Shown: piece by piece, positions 23,229 to 35,409 of the stretch | How the letters are laid out: each line of letters starts with the position of its first letter | How positions within the stretch are numbered: the first letter of the stretch is position 1 | Assembly: GCF_009730915.1 (NCBI RefSeq) | Contig: NC_052486.1 | Span: forward strand, 23,031,589-23,095,588 | Direction of reading: 5' to 3' | Length of the DNA: 64,000 nucleotides | From: Dioscorea cayenensis subsp. rotundata | Lineage: Eukaryota; Streptophyta; Magnoliopsida; Dioscoreales; Dioscoreaceae | The notes under the pieces: model-generated | Told to the model about the DNA's origin: nothing | Databases searched by the model: none | The model's input: only the letters and a program-made list of their open reading frames with translations | Translations under genes and position numbers: made by a program

Positions 23229-24228
23229 NNNNNNNNNNNNNNNNNNNNNNNNNNNNNNNNNNNNNNNNNNNNNNNNNNNNNNNNNNNNNNNNNNNNNNNN
23301 NNNNNNNNNNNNNNNNNNNNNNNNNNNNNNNNNNNNNNNNNNNNNNNNNNNNNNNNNNNNNNNNNNNNNNNNNNNNNNNNNNNNNNNNNNNNNNNNNNNN
23401 NNNNNNNNNNNNNNNNNNNNNNNNNNNNNNNNNNNNNNNNNNNNNNNNNNNNNNNNNNNNNNNNNNNNNNNNNNNNNNNNNNNNNNNNNNNNNNNNNNNN
23501 NNNNNNNNNNNNNNNNNNNNNNNNNNNNNNNNNNNNNNNNNNNNNNNNNNNNNNNNNNNNNNNNNNNNNNNNNNNNNNNNNNNNNNNNNNNNNNNNNNNN
23601 NNNNNNNNNNNNNNNNNNNNNNNNNNNNNNNNNNNNNNNNNNNNNNNNNNNNNNNNNNNNNNNNNNNNNNNNNNNNNNNNNNNNNNNNNNNNNNNNNNNN
23701 NNNNNNNNNNNNNNNNNNNNNNNNNNNNNNNNNNNNNNNNNNNNNNNNNNNNNNNNNNNNNNNNNNNNNNNNNNNNNNNNNNNNNNNNNNNNNNNNNNNN
23801 NNNNNNNNNNNNNNNNNNNNNNNNNNNNNNNNNNNNNNNNNNNNNNNNNNNNNNNNNNNNNNNNNNNNNNNNNNNNNNNNNNNNNNNNNNNNNNNNNNNN
23901 NNNNNNNNNNNNNNNNNNNNNNNNNNNNNNNNNNNNNNNNNNNNNNNNNNNNNNNNNNNNNNNNNNNNNNNNNNNNNNNNNNNNNNNNNNNNNNNNNNNN
24001 NNNNNNNNNNNNNNNNNNNNNNNNNNNNNNNNNNNNNNNNNNNNNNNNNNNNNNNNNNNNNNNNNNNNNNNNNNNNNNNNNNNNNNNNNNNNNNNNNNNN
24101 NNNNNNNNNNNNNNNNNNNNNNNNNNNNNNNNNNNNNNNNNNNNNNNNNNNNNNNNNNNNNNNNNNNNNNNNNNNNNNNNNNNNNNNNNNNNNNNNNNNN
24201 NNNNNNNNNNNNNNNNNNNNNNNNNNNN
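23229..24228. other. Assembly gap (1000 N)
   Basis: Exactly 1000 N, so the size is a placeholder. It separates contigs A and B. Confidence 0.99.
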
Positions 24229-24590
24229 TGGATATTATTTATGAGTTATTTATTTTTTAAAAGTTTAAAATATACTGATGAGCAAATCATTAAGGAAAAA
24301 AAATTCAAAAAAAGTCTATTTTAAAAAATATATATATATATATAACTATATTATAAAAGGTAATTTTGTCTATTTACATACCATTTATATCATATCTTGT
24401 TGTCATCTGGTTCACTTCAAACATAAAATAAGATAACAAAATGATATTTAATGATTTATCCGGTGTGCATCAAACATATGATAGATATGAGCTTATCATG
24501 CCCATATTCTTTAATACTCCTATCCAGTCCTCATATCATATCCGTCTATATCATATCCTGTCCACCAAACGCACTCTAAGAACCCATTTG
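24229..24590 (+). repeat. TIR repeat unit U1, 3' part, cut by gap
   Basis: Matches the 3' third of unit U2 (26641-27001) and the reverse complement of 42302-42680. It ends ..GTCCACCAAACGCAC, the inverse of the family's other end (GTGCGTTTGGTGGAC), so the family has terminal inverted repeats. It joins U2 head to tail. The coding class is unknown. Confidence 0.7.
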
Positions 24591-27001
24591 ATGGATATGA
24601 TAATAATGATAGAATATGATAGACTTTCATATCCTGCTACTATCATTTGTTTGGTATGCCAATAGGATATGATAGTCTTATCCTATTGGCCTACTTTATC
24701 CTACGGGTCATATGATAATGAATCATATGGGGGAGTTGATTGTGATCCTGCAAATGCAGGGGTTCATCAAGTAATACTCTATGAGCGACACAGGGTCGTA
24801 TTCCACTGAGCTAAGGAGCTACCCTTACTTCCTTTTTACTCATTTGTTTGTCCTAAACTAGTAAAAGGGAGTAAAAATAACTAAAAGAAGAAGTCTACAC
24901 ACCGAGGCAAATGAATGAGAAATCAAAAGAAAAGAATGGTCGCAGATGCGGATTCCCTCGGGGCTACTAATGCTAGAAGAAACTGGGTTTGTTGGTGATT
25001 TTGGACCAAGAGATTCTTAAAGTAGGTAATCCGGAATCCCTTAGTGATTACCCCTAATCCCATACGAGTATTGGCTCAAAGTTTCTTCCGACCAAATCCT
25101 CCTATGATTACATTGGGATAAGGAATTCTCTAATTAGGGTCAAATGCACATCTAGGTTCATCCTTAATGGTTGGAGAGGTACCAAATACCCGAATCCCTC
25201 GGTGTATTAGTACATATATCCATTCCAAGCTAAGTGAGTATAATACAAGGGCGCATCCAGCACATCCAAGTACAATATAGGAATCGAACCACAGAATTCT
25301 TATGCAATTCATAACATCAAAGAACACAAAACTTAAAAACCACAAAATTAAACCACATGCGGATAAAGCAAACTAAGCATTGATACAAGCAAGTTCACCC
25401 CAAGGTTCGCCGGCGTCCGGTGACTTTGTGGTTTAGCCATCCATACAAACAAATACAAGGTTCAACATGATGAAAACAGCTAAACCACTAATAAATAAGA
25501 CTATCTCGAAGATTTGAAGCCAAATGACGCTTTGGATCTCATGAAAAGCTTCCACGAACGCCGCAATGGGGGCGGCTTCCCTCATCATCTCCAAGCCTCT
25601 ATAAGTGGGAATGAGGGTAGATCTTACCAAAGTATGCTTCTCCCATCGATTTCCTCTTCAAAAATGCCTTCAATCGCCTTCTTTCACCTCGGATCAATAG
25701 TTGGGGGAGGGAGGAACTTAAGAGAAGGATGATGAATTGCTCAAAAAGCACTAAAACCCCTTTTAAAAACTCTCTCGGGATGGCTTTACAGTCTGGTTCA
25801 CGGGCGTGAAGGAGCCCGTGAAAACCTTGGGATATCTGCCGAAATTTTCATAAATTGCTACAAGGAAATGCTACAGTAACTACACATCCTTTAGCCGATT
25901 TGTGAGCGTCTTCACGGTTGTCAGGTTGCCCATCAACAAAACCCAAGACTTTGTCAGTTCCTTACTCCTTTATGCTACATTGTTGCTATAGTACCCGGAG
26001 CTCTAAAATGTCGTTTTCTTTCTCAATTGCGTCGTTAAGCTCACCTAGGCATCTTTGAGGCCTGTAACACGAATGACACCAATTACACCTTGAAATGGCA
26101 TCGAATCATCAAAGAATATATTAATACTACAGAAATTATACATATAAATTAAAATACATACATTTAGGCGTTTATCAGGAGTCAGGACAGAAATATGTAG
26201 GATATGATATATATATATATACTTTTTGGCCTATTATTTGGTTTATCTCCCTTATCTAGGGTTTTATTGTATCTCTTCTTTTAATCTTTTAAACACGATG
26301 TTTGGGACAAGAAGCTTGTCAACAACTAGATATGACACTAATTTTACTATTTTAAGTAGGATTTTACGCATTTAAAGTGGTCAAAGAGTTTTTTTCCGTT
26401 GATCTCGTGCTTGAGCAGATTATTTTTCATCTAAATCTATTTTTTAATCATGTCATATTTTTAATTTCTCTAGTCTGATGATTTTTTTCAAATTAATTTT
26501 GATGTGATCTATTTATTTTCCATTAATGAGTTTATTACTCTAGTTTTATGCCATATTGATGACTTTGGGTATGATTTTCTCCAAGAAAATAGGTATTAAC
26601 TATAATTTTTTTCAAGTTGGTGATATTGCAATCTATATATTAGTGGATATTATTTATAGGTTATTTATTTTTTAAAAGTATAAAATATACAGATAAGTAA
26701 ATCATCAAGAAAAAAAATCCAAAAAAGTCTATAATTTTTAAAAATATATATATATATATATATAACTACATTATAAAGGGTAATTTTGTTTATTTACATA
26801 CTATTCATATCATATCCTGTCATTATCCGGTTTACTTCAAACATAAAATAAGATGATAAAATGTTATCAAATAGTTTATCCTATGCGCATTAAACATATG
26901 ATAGGAAATGAGCATATTATGCACATATCCTTTCTTACTTCTATCCAGTCCTTATATCATATCTATTTATATTCTATCATGTCCACTAAACTGACCCTAA
27001 A
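24591..27001 (+). repeat. TIR repeat unit U2, split by a solo LTR
   Basis: Without the LTR this is a unit of about 965 bp. Its left end (CCATTTGATGGATATGATA) and its right end (TATCATGTCCACTAAACTGACCC, reversed) are diverged inverted repeats. No transposase is visible, so it is non-autonomous. The unit on contig C (42302-42680 plus 49149-49733) is the other near-complete copy. The superfamily is not assigned because no target-site duplication is clear. Confidence 0.6.
24737..26177 (-). mobile_element. Solo LTR (1441 bp) with 5-bp TSD GGAGT
   Basis: The ends are TGAT...ATCA in either reading. On the minus strand it opens TGATAAACGCCTAAATG, an opening I associate with large plant Ty3 LTRs of the Tat/Ogre type. 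GGAGT flanks it at 24732-24736 and 26178-26182. No internal retroelement sequence is present, so it arose by LTR-LTR recombination. Part of the same LTR at the same site reappears at 41693-42144. Confidence 0.85.
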
Positions 27002-27559
27002 GAACATAGACCAACAAAGAAACAGTAGCTCAGCAACTACTCTTCCATAGCTCCTCCACAGCTACACTTCTACAGCTCTGTCACACCAGATGCTTCAACA
27101 AATAACTCCTCCATATGTCAATGCTAGCTCATAGCAACATCTCTTCTTCATCACTACCCAATACTTCACCACATAACAAAGAGTTAGGTGGAAATTAAAG
27201 AGTTAGGACAAAACCATGGAGAGGAAAAGAAAATCTGTATTGATGTTGAAGATTGTGTCCGAGTTAGGAATGACAACTGACCACTCAATCAAAGGGTCTT
27301 TAGTTTAGTCATACCGGTTCTATTGCAAAAATTGTCTTATTAGGTCTTTTATTGTTCAGGGTTTGAAAAGCACCAGACACAATGATGTCAAAAAATATCT
27401 CCAACCAGGGGAGTGGGTTTACAGTCAAAACTCTACGTCGGCAAAGTGAGTGCACATAAGGCGGACTATTAATATTCGATGGTGCGTATGCCCCTAACAC
27501 ATGACTTGTCTATATTGTCAAAAATAAATAAATAAATAAATAAATAAAATTGAACACTT
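27002..27559. other. Spacer
   Basis: No gene seen. An (AAAT)n run lies at about 27520-27548. Confidence 0.45.
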
Positions 27560-28210
27560 ACGTGAGTCTCGTTCTTATTGTGTAATGAATACGGGCTAGA
27601 ATTGCAGAAAATCAAGCATTCACTGTCAATCAGATTTCACGAAACAACTCAGTTCACTAAATAGCTGAGAATTTCTAGATCTGTTACTATTTCAAGCCAT
27701 TCATCAACACTCACAAGCCTTAACAACAATTACAGTAACTAGTGAAATTCATCAAGTGACAGCAATTGAATAGTATCAAATTCAGGAATTAAAATGCAGA
27801 ATTTAACAAGGTTTAAGTGACGAGAACAATCTCACCGAACCCACTATTGAGTGAAATTGACTGAAGAACAAGAAATCCAAGAAAACCCAAGATCCATTGA
27901 AAGACCTTGCCTCCCTGCTCCCAATACCATGAGAGAAACCAGGGCCTCAATTTCCAATTTCCGGAATACCCTTTCCCTACTCCTCCCCAGCTCTTATATT
28001 CTGTTTTACCACTGGTATAATGTACTCGCGTAACCGCGAACTTATCCTCCTCTCTCGACTTCCTCTTCGACACATGGTACCCTCATTGTTTTCTTTCCAT
28101 TGCTTCATTGCTTCTTTTTCTTTTTCCAAAACTGATCCGCCCACGTGTTGATCTGCCATTGTTGTTCCTCTCCACTGAGTCCTTTCTCCTTTGGGCTCGT
28201 GCTCACCACA
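27560..28210 (-). repeat. Possible LTR of a Ty3 element upstream of gene B
   Basis: On the minus strand, a polypurine-like CAGGGGGCG just above 28210 is followed by TGTGGTGAGCACGAG.., the layout of an internal region joined to a 3' LTR. The far end near 27560 is not defined and no second LTR exists. It lies about 440 bp upstream of the gene B start. Confidence 0.3.
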
Positions 28211-28560
28211 CGCCCCCTGATTAATTGACCCTTTGTTAACCAATTGAACTGGTAGTGTAACATATTGTTTATTTTTTTTAGAGCTTCAAAGTCATTGGAC
28301 AACAATATATATCCGATAATGTGTTTATTTGTTTGATTGTGAAAACCTTAGCATCAAGGTTAAATAAATACGGAAAAACTGTAAGTAAATTAGTATAAAT
28401 CGCTTGTCTTCAAGACCTTAGCATAATGATTCAATTATAAAAACAGAATTCATAATTAATTGCAGGAATTGACATCTAACCAATCTGATGGCTTAATTGC
28501 AATATAAAACGTACTAATTATTAAAATGTGCCGTCACAGTTGACATATTTGATAATAACT

Positions 28561-28568
28561 TATAAAAC
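28561..28568 (+). promoter_or_regulatory. TATA box of gene B
   Basis: TATAAAAC, 87 bp before the ATG. The leader that follows (..GGTGGCTGATAGCACTTTGG..) is shared with gene D. Confidence 0.55.
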
Positions 28569-28647
28569 AAAAATATCATGTAGTAAGGCATTGCTGAAAA
28601 GTTTTCTCTGAAGGTGCGTTGCAGGTGGCTGATAGCACTTTGGAGTG

Positions 28648-30023
28648 ATGGCAGAAACAGCAAATGATAATTTGAACTTGAAGAACACAGGAGGATCTCT
28701 TCCTGTGCCGAATGTTCAATCACTTGCTGCTTCAAAGGAATTCACTGAGATTCCAGGAAGGTATGTTAGGCCTGAGATCAATGACAGTCCTGTTCTGGAT
28801 AGTGTTGCCAAACATGGTGATATTCCAATCATAGATTTGAGTAGACTTGATCATCTTCAGCATTCCAATGATGAGATCCTAAAACTCAGTTTGGCTTGTG
28901 AAGACTGGGGATTCTTCCAGGTAAGTATCTTTAACTAGATCTAAATTCTAACACATGATGAACATTTGGTGATACGTTTCGGCAGGTCGAATGACACTGA
29001 TATGTGTTCATAAAGAAATAAAATTCAGTATTCTCAAATTGTTTTTCTGCAGGTCATTAACCATGGAGTTCCTGATGAAGTGATGGAGAAAGTGAAGGTT
29101 GTGATCAAAGAGTTCTTTCAGTTACCTTTAGAGGAGAAGAAAGCTTATAAACAACTTCCAGGCACTGTAGAAGGCTATGGCCAAGTCTTTGTTGTATCAG
29201 AGGAACAGAAATTAGACTGGGGAGACATGTACTTTCTTTCCACTGAACCAGTCTCTGGGAGGAACTTGAAACTCTGGGCTACAAATCCACCCACATTCAA
29301 GTGAATTTCTTCAGATTCTTAGTACCTAATTATTATGTCTTATATATTTATATCATGCAATTCAAATTTCAGGGATGCATTGGAGCAATACACACAAGAA
29401 ATTCGAAGAGTTGCAAACATTCTGTTGGAGTCTATTGAGAAGAGTTTGAAACTCGATAAATTCTTCAGCATGTTTGAAAGTGGAGTGCAATCTGTAAGGA
29501 TTAACTATTACCCTCCATGTCCTCAAGCAAGCAAGGTGCTGGGACTATCCCCACACTCTGATGCTGTAGGTCTAACAGTGCTACTTCAAGTGAATGAAGC
29601 TCAAGGATTGCAGATAAAAAAGAATGGCGCTTGGCTTCCAATCAAACCACTCCCTGGTGCTTTCATTGTCAACATTGGAGATATCATTGAGGTAAAACTT
29701 AGCTCTCAATCAAAATTTTATATCTACTTTTGTCCATAAGAGCCGAATGTAAATATCTCTCACTGCTTATCTGAAAGATAATGAGCAATGGGAAATACAA
29801 GAGCATTGAACACAGAGCTATAGTAAACACAGACCGAGAACGCATGTCGATCGCTACATTTCATAGCCCGAGAGCAGATGCACAAGTAGGACCACTTCCA
29901 GCGGCAGTAGAGAAAAACAAGCCACATTACAAGACTATTAGTTTCCAGGATTATGTCAGGATGCTCTTTTCTTTCAAACTTGAAGGGAAGAACATCTTGG
30001 ATCATATGAAACTAGAGGCTTAA
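28648..30023 (+). CDS. Gene B: 2-oxoglutarate/Fe(II)-dependent dioxygenase (SRG1-like), intact
   Basis: Four exons: 28648-28920, 29053-29300, 29373-29691 and 29778-30023, all with GT-AG introns, giving 361 aa. The N-terminal DIOX_N domain (about residues 50-160) includes IPIIDLSRL and CEDWGFFQVINHGVP. The double-stranded beta-helix 2OG-FeII core (about 210-310) contains RINYYPPCPQ, then iron ligands H235 and D237 (PHSDAVGLT) and H292 (IEHR), and the 2-oxoglutarate RxS motif at R302/S304. Length and layout are normal for plant DOXC enzymes, which oxidise specialised metabolites in the cytosol; the substrate is unknown. ATG 28648 is chosen because the codon before it is GTG and gene D starts at the same place. 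AATAAA near 30066 may be the polyadenylation signal. Closest paralogue in the window: gene D. Confidence 0.93.
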
Positions 30024-30615
30024 TTACCTCTGGTGTTTCGTTAAGCACATATTTTATTTGATGCAAATAAAATACTGCAATGCTATCTTTTGCATTAAAT
30101 AATTGCTGAATTTCTTCAGTCTTGCAATCCAAACTGGTTGTCTTCAGGCTTTATATCTAAAGTGATTGGTTTTTTGTTTTCCATTCTAAACATTGTCATA
30201 AGCAAACCATTTTGCCTCAGATTCATTGAGATATATTTCACCAAGTTCATTGTATGCTCAAAAAGATGAGCTATTTGTAGCTTTACATTTTGTTCTTCAC
30301 ATTAATGTTCTCAAAGTAACTGCATTTTTTCTGCACTTCAAACATCCTGTCCAGGTAATTTGCATGTTCCTTAATTCTACCCTACAACTTGTTCTGGAAG
30401 TGTAGAACTAGAACAAAGAGATTAAATGCATCAATTAGATAATAGGAAGTGCTTGACAGTGTAAATTAGAGGATTAGAGTTCATGTGTTTAACCTCTAAT
30501 TGTTCATATAAGTTCTTCTGTACATTGAGTTGCAGACGAAGTTCTCCCGAAATATGAAGTCTGCCATTTCTTGGTCACCAAAGTCAGACTAATCATAAGA
30601 AAAGTATAACCAATG
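30024..30615 (+). other. 3' flank of gene B
   Basis: Contains the likely 3' UTR to about 30100. No further gene before the relic. Confidence 0.5.
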
Positions 30616-30909
30616 AAGATATCATTGAAGTAAAAAGCTGAACTCTGAAAATAAACAACATTATATGTATGTATACATTTGTTGATTACTGCTAAAGATA
30701 ATGATTTTTCACGCTCCCTCTACGTATATATCTATCAGATAATGAGCAACGGAAAATACAAGAGCATCAAGCACAGGGTTATTGTAAATTCTGATCAAGA
30801 ACGCTTGTCGATAGCTACAAGACTGTTAGCTCAGAGGATTATTTCAGAATGCTCTTTCTTACAAACTTGAAGAAAAAAAAATTTTGGATTTTATGAAACA
30901 AAAGGTTTA
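30616..30909 (+). pseudogene. Relic dioxygenase: end of exon 3, intron 3, exon 4 with deletion
   Basis: GATATCATTGA (end of exon 3) is followed by a sequence like intron 3 and then exon 4 from about 30740 (IMSNGKYKSIKHR..), including the RLSIAT motif. The middle of exon 4, equivalent to about 20 codons after the RxS motif, is deleted. The exon resumes at a KTVS-like phrase and ends near FMKQKV with TAA at about 30907. The histidine in SIKHR is kept. A tandem duplicate of a gene end, 0.6 kb behind gene B and on the same strand. Confidence 0.85.
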
Positions 30910-31565
30910 ATCACCTCTGATGCATGTTTTACTCTGTTATTACTTAAGATAATGAAAACATAACATACAACAATATAAAATTTGCTATGTTGCTTTGTTC
31001 TTGTACTCCTTATCAGACTTTATATCACATAATTGATTATTTTTAGTTCCGAAAATCTGTGTGCTTGCATCATTGATAATATGATTGTTGATGAAGCAAT
31101 TGCAACTTCATTTCTGTACTTCAAACATCGATGAGACTTGCATATATTACTTGATTCTGCTCCGCAACTTCTTTCTGAACTCTAAAGTTAGGGGCATTAC
31201 ATACATACATATGTATATAAGTGTATAAATTACGAAAACAAATTGGTCCAATGCCTAATTTAGGAGTTTTCTTGCTAATAACCACTTTTTCTAGCCTTTC
31301 ATCATGCTTGGGTTTCTAGAGATTTGTCTACCATGGTTAGAATGAAAAATATGAAATCAGTGGTCTTTGTGCAAATACACTCCTCATCCTCTTTTGCAAG
31401 CTCTGTAGAAGAGGACGGCAACGATATGAATTGATCATTGTTGCATTGTTTGGTGTACCACCACCAAGTATTGCTCAAATAAGCTTTTAGCAAAATAACA
31501 GTGACATCCTCTGTTATTTTATTGAGACTGTTGAGTTCGCTTCTCAAGCCACATCCACCCAAAAA

Positions 31566-31602
<37 letters not shown>

Positions 31603-31979
31603 TATGAATGATTTTGGTTACAGTAGAGATTGGCATAGAATCAAGAATGCACTTGTTACACAATAGATAAATATTCCACATTTTGGGTGTTGAGAAGAGA
31701 TCCAAGTTTTTTTTAAGTGGTGCGTGGAGATAGAGTCTCCATGTATCCCGTAGGGCATAGGCTGCCTAGAAACATAGGGAAATGAGTAGTTCCCCACCAG
31801 AGACCAAAGTGAAGCCAAACATGCAGAACCTCCTTAATCCTTATGCATATATATTGCATTAAATAAAATAAATATTTTAATTGTATAACTTTATTAAATA
31901 TTTTCCCTGTGTAAATATAAAAATAAATATCATGGAAAAAAATGTTTTTTTTTTTCAAAATGAATGACAAAGACCGCTA
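30910..31979. other. Spacer between cluster genes
   Basis: No gene. A pure trinucleotide (ATA)n repeat lies at about 31567-31600. Confidence 0.5.
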
Positions 31980-32175
31980 GAAAGACAGGGGTGTGCATAA
32001 GCTTTGATAGAGCAAGTAGGGGTGGAGTCCACATACATTGATACTGAGACCATTCACACATAATTATTATTCACATTCTTAAAAAATATACCCTCATCTG
32101 TAATTTAAACTTTCACTACTTGTTAAAAATTTTAAGGGGATCCGACTACAAATAGATAACTTGATCATTGGGTGG
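31980..32175 (+). repeat. Direct repeat, copy 1
   Basis: Diverged copy of 32290-32490. Both contain 'gggtgtgca', 'gagcaagtNgGGgTgg', 'acNgggaccaNNcacacataa' and 'aatagatNaNttgatNattgg' in order. The function is unknown. Confidence 0.6.
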
Positions 32176-32289
32176 AGAAAAATGCATTAAGCACTACCTT
32201 GACTTCCCCATGCACTAACTAGCAACCATGAGAAAAAAATTTCTAATATATATATATATATATATATTTACAAGAGAAACAGACAGTCC

Positions 32290-32490
32290 AAAGACCCTGC
32301 TAAAGGGTGTGCACAAGTCTCGATGGAGCAAGTGGGGTGGGGCCCGTGCACATATGGGCACTGGGACCACCCACACATAACCACCGCTTATATCTCCCAA
32401 AAAATGTGTTTTTCAGCTGAAAATCAAACTCTTAGCATTCGGTAAAGAGTTTTATTGGTGACCCGTATACTAATAGATGATTTGATTGTT
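32290..32490 (+). repeat. Direct repeat, copy 2
   Basis: Partner of 31980-32175; more GC-rich and probably the better preserved copy. A TA repeat (about 32250-32270) lies between the two. Confidence 0.6.
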
Positions 32491-32535
32491 GGCAAAATTT
32501 CTAATATTTTTATAGAGAGGTAAGTATCATTGGTG

Positions 32536-32822
32536 GCCACAAATATTTCGTAAATATAACGTTGTGTACATACGTTTTATAACGATGTGCGTAAACTTGT
32601 CTGCAGTCACGCTCGTGGCACGATTTTATGTTTGGGGGTTGTTTACGCAAAGGTCTTGAGGTGGCGTCTACGTGGATGGGCTCATAATTTGGCCCGCCTC
32701 AAGACTTTCACTGAAAGCAACCCCTGCAACAATCTGAGTCGTGAGTGTGATCGAGACAGTTTCGCTAGCACATCGTTATAAACATGATGTCGTGGCGTTA
32801 TCTTATGAAAATATTTGTGGCG
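32536..32822. mobile_element. Fold-back TIR element, 287 bp
   Basis: The left end GCCACAAATATTTCGTAAATATAACG pairs with the right end (reverse complement GCCACAAATATTTTCATAAG..). Further inverted matches lie inside: TTATAACGATGTG against CACATCGTTATAA, and GTCTTGAGG against CCTCAAGAC. The whole unit could fold into one imperfect hairpin. No target-site duplication was found and no transposase is encoded. Confidence 0.65.
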
Positions 32823-33778
32823 CGCTCATCTTTACCCGTTGATTGGGAGAGAGGTGAATGATGTGAATACCATTTAAATATCCATGTCATCCCCCATAGT
32901 GAATTCAAAGGATGAATAGTGCTACTCTCATTCAAATTCCTGCCACAAAAGTAAATAAATGAGACCCAAGATATTCCCATCCTTGTAAACCATTGACAAA
33001 TCACATGTTGCAATTTTAAAAATATTGATGGCATAATATTCAATTCCATGTGTGGTGACCGCTGACCCCCTTGCTAATCAGCTGAGACACCACTTTTCCA
33101 GAGATTGGGACAATTATTTGTCCTTTGATATCACTCACATTAATGTAATTTTTCTTTTTGTTTTTATATTTGTTTGTCGTGTATATATATATATTTATAA
33201 ACTTATGATTAAAAAAAAACATGTGCTTTTTAACTATATAAACTTATGATTAAAAAGAACATGTGATTGTTAGTTAAAAAGGGTGATTAATTTTATAGGA
33301 TTTACTACTGTATATCACTATAGAAATATTATAATAGCATTATTTATTTAATGTTCATTAGTCTCTTGTAATATGATATTATTTTTTTAAAAATTATATA
33401 GCAGAAAATTTATTAGCACAGTTTGATTTTTGAAATTATTTTAATTTTTTTTTAAATAAAAATAAAAATACTTGACAAACAAATTAATAAATCACATCCT
33501 CTTTATAGTGCATAATTACTTAATTATGAAGATGTAAGCATATTTAATGTAGAAAACGCAAATAATAAGCCATTTAACCACGGCAAACAGAGGCTCAAAA
33601 TAATTAACAAAGCATTGCATTTAGCAGCAATTACATCTCAGCATCTTTTATTAGCATTAGGCAAAGTAATAAGTTCCATAAAAGAAACATAAAGTACTAC
33701 ATCACAGCAAGTTTTATTTTTTGCATCAGACAAAGTAATTAAGTAAAGACATAGTAATTAAGCATAACATCTGATTAA
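32823..33778. other. AT-rich spacer 3' of gene C
   Basis: No gene. The part near 33600-33778 is probably the 3' UTR and terminator region of gene C. Confidence 0.5.
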
Positions 33779-35251
33779 TTAAGCAGGTGATAGTTTCATG
33801 TGATCCAATATGTTTTTCCCTTCAAGTTTGAAGGAAAAGAGCATTTTAATATACTCCTCCATGCTAGCAGACTTATAGCGTGCTTCATTTTTCTCCAATA
33901 TCTCTGGCAATGGTCCTACACGTCCTTTAACTCCAGGACTAAAGAAAGTTGCTAATGACAACCGTTCTCTCTCTGTATCAACAACAGCCCTGTGTTCAAT
34001 GCTCTTGTATTTTCCATTGCTCATTATCTGTCACACAAACAATGAAAAACCATCATTAATTAACTTTAATGATTATTGACACAAATATATATATATATAT
34101 ATACTAAGAGAGAAAATTATTATTATTATTATTACTTCAATGATATCTCCAACGTTGACAATGAAAGCACCAGGGATAGGTTTGATTGGGTACCAAGCAC
34201 CATCCTTTCTTATCTGCAGTCCTTGAACATCATTCACTTGGAGGAGCACAGTTAGACTAACAGCATCAGAGTGTGGGGATATGCCCAGGACTTTGCTGGC
34301 TTGAGGACATGGAGGGTAGTAGTTAACTCTTATAGCTTGAAGGCCATCTTTGTGATTGTCCATGAGAGTAGAGAGTTTCAAACTCTTCTGCACTGATTCT
34401 AACAAAAAGGTTCCCACTTTCTGCAGTTCTTCACAGTACTCATGCAATGCATCTCTGAAATTTAATTTGTTATAATCTATATTCACTTGAGCAGTATTAA
34501 TGTTTCAAAACTAAGAATTTGAAGAAGTTTACCTGAAAGTGGGTGGATTTGTAGGCCAGAGTTTCATGTTCCTCCCAGCAACTGGTCTAGTAGAAAGGAA
34601 GTACATGTCCCCCCAATCCAGTTTCTGTTCCTCTGAGATGACAAAAGTTTGGCCATAACCTTCAACAGTGCCTGGACGTTGTGCATATACTTTCTTCTCC
34701 TCCAAAGGCAAACTGAAGAAGTTAGTGATGGCACCCCTTATCTTGTTAATCACTTCATCAGGAACTCCATGATTAATGAGCTGCAGATAAACATACAGTT
34801 TTAGAATATATACTGAATCCTATTTCCTTATGAACACATATCTACTCAAATCTATAATTACAATTGTTACATGCATGCCTAATTCAACCAAAAAAAAAAA
34901 AGGTTATGTTAAGAAGTTTAGAAAAAACTCAAAACTTATAAAGCTATGTAAGACTGTTAGTAACTGTAATTAGAATATCACCATAAAGAATCCCCAGTCT
35001 TCACATGCTGCTCCAAGCTTTGTTATCTCTTCCTCAGAGTCCTGATAAAGTCTACTCAAATCTATGATTGGAAAGTCACCAGGACCAGCAGCACCATTCT
35101 GAACAACGCTCTCACTCATCTCAGGTCTGACATACTTCTCTGGGATCTCAGTGCAGTTCTTTGAAGAGTCTGAGATCGCTTGAACGTTCGGCACCGGAAG
35201 AGATCCTCCGGTGTTCATCAAGTTCAAATTTCCATCTCCTTCTTCCCCCAT
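33779..35251 (-). CDS. Gene C: 2-oxoglutarate/Fe(II)-dependent dioxygenase (SRG1-like), intact
   Basis: Four exons: 35251-34982, 34780-34533, 34454-34136 and 34027-33779, giving 361 aa. Introns are 201, 78 and 108 nt with GT-AG ends; the last contains (TA)n and (ATT)n repeats. Residues: DIOX_N with FPIIDLSRL and CEDWGFFM / LINHGVP; core RVNYYPPCPQ; iron ligands H234 and D236 (PHSDAVSLT) and H291 (IEHR); RxS at R301/S303. The usual glycine after DAV is serine here. The start is the first ATG (MGEEGDGN), matching the N-termini of the paralogues. It converges with gene B. The most distinct of the four genes, but the same subfamily; the substrate is unknown. Confidence 0.93.
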
Positions 35252-35351
35252 CTCTCTGAAGTACTACAAATCACCTGCAATGCACTTTCAAAGAGAGCTT
35301 TTGTCTGATAATCTATAGATTGGCACACCTTCAGAGAACTTGTCTTCTCTC

Positions 35352-35361
35352 TATATATATA
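35352..35361 (-). promoter_or_regulatory. TATA box of gene C
   Basis: TATATATATA-type box about 100-110 bp upstream of the ATG. It is followed by a leader that includes 'gtgcattgcaggtg', shared with the paralogues. Confidence 0.45.
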
Positions 35362-35409
35362 AGCTTCATCACTGAATTCCATTACCAATTTTGTCAACAT
35401 TGATGACAT

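Noticed and set aside
23102..24244. Long open frame across the first gap
   Set aside because: Almost all of it is N. Only the first 42 codons are sequence and are listed as a possible LINE ORF1 start.
28645..28647. Start codon one triplet before ATG 28648 (also at gene D)
   Set aside because: The triplet is GTG, not used as a plant start here; ATG 28648 and 56485 are chosen.
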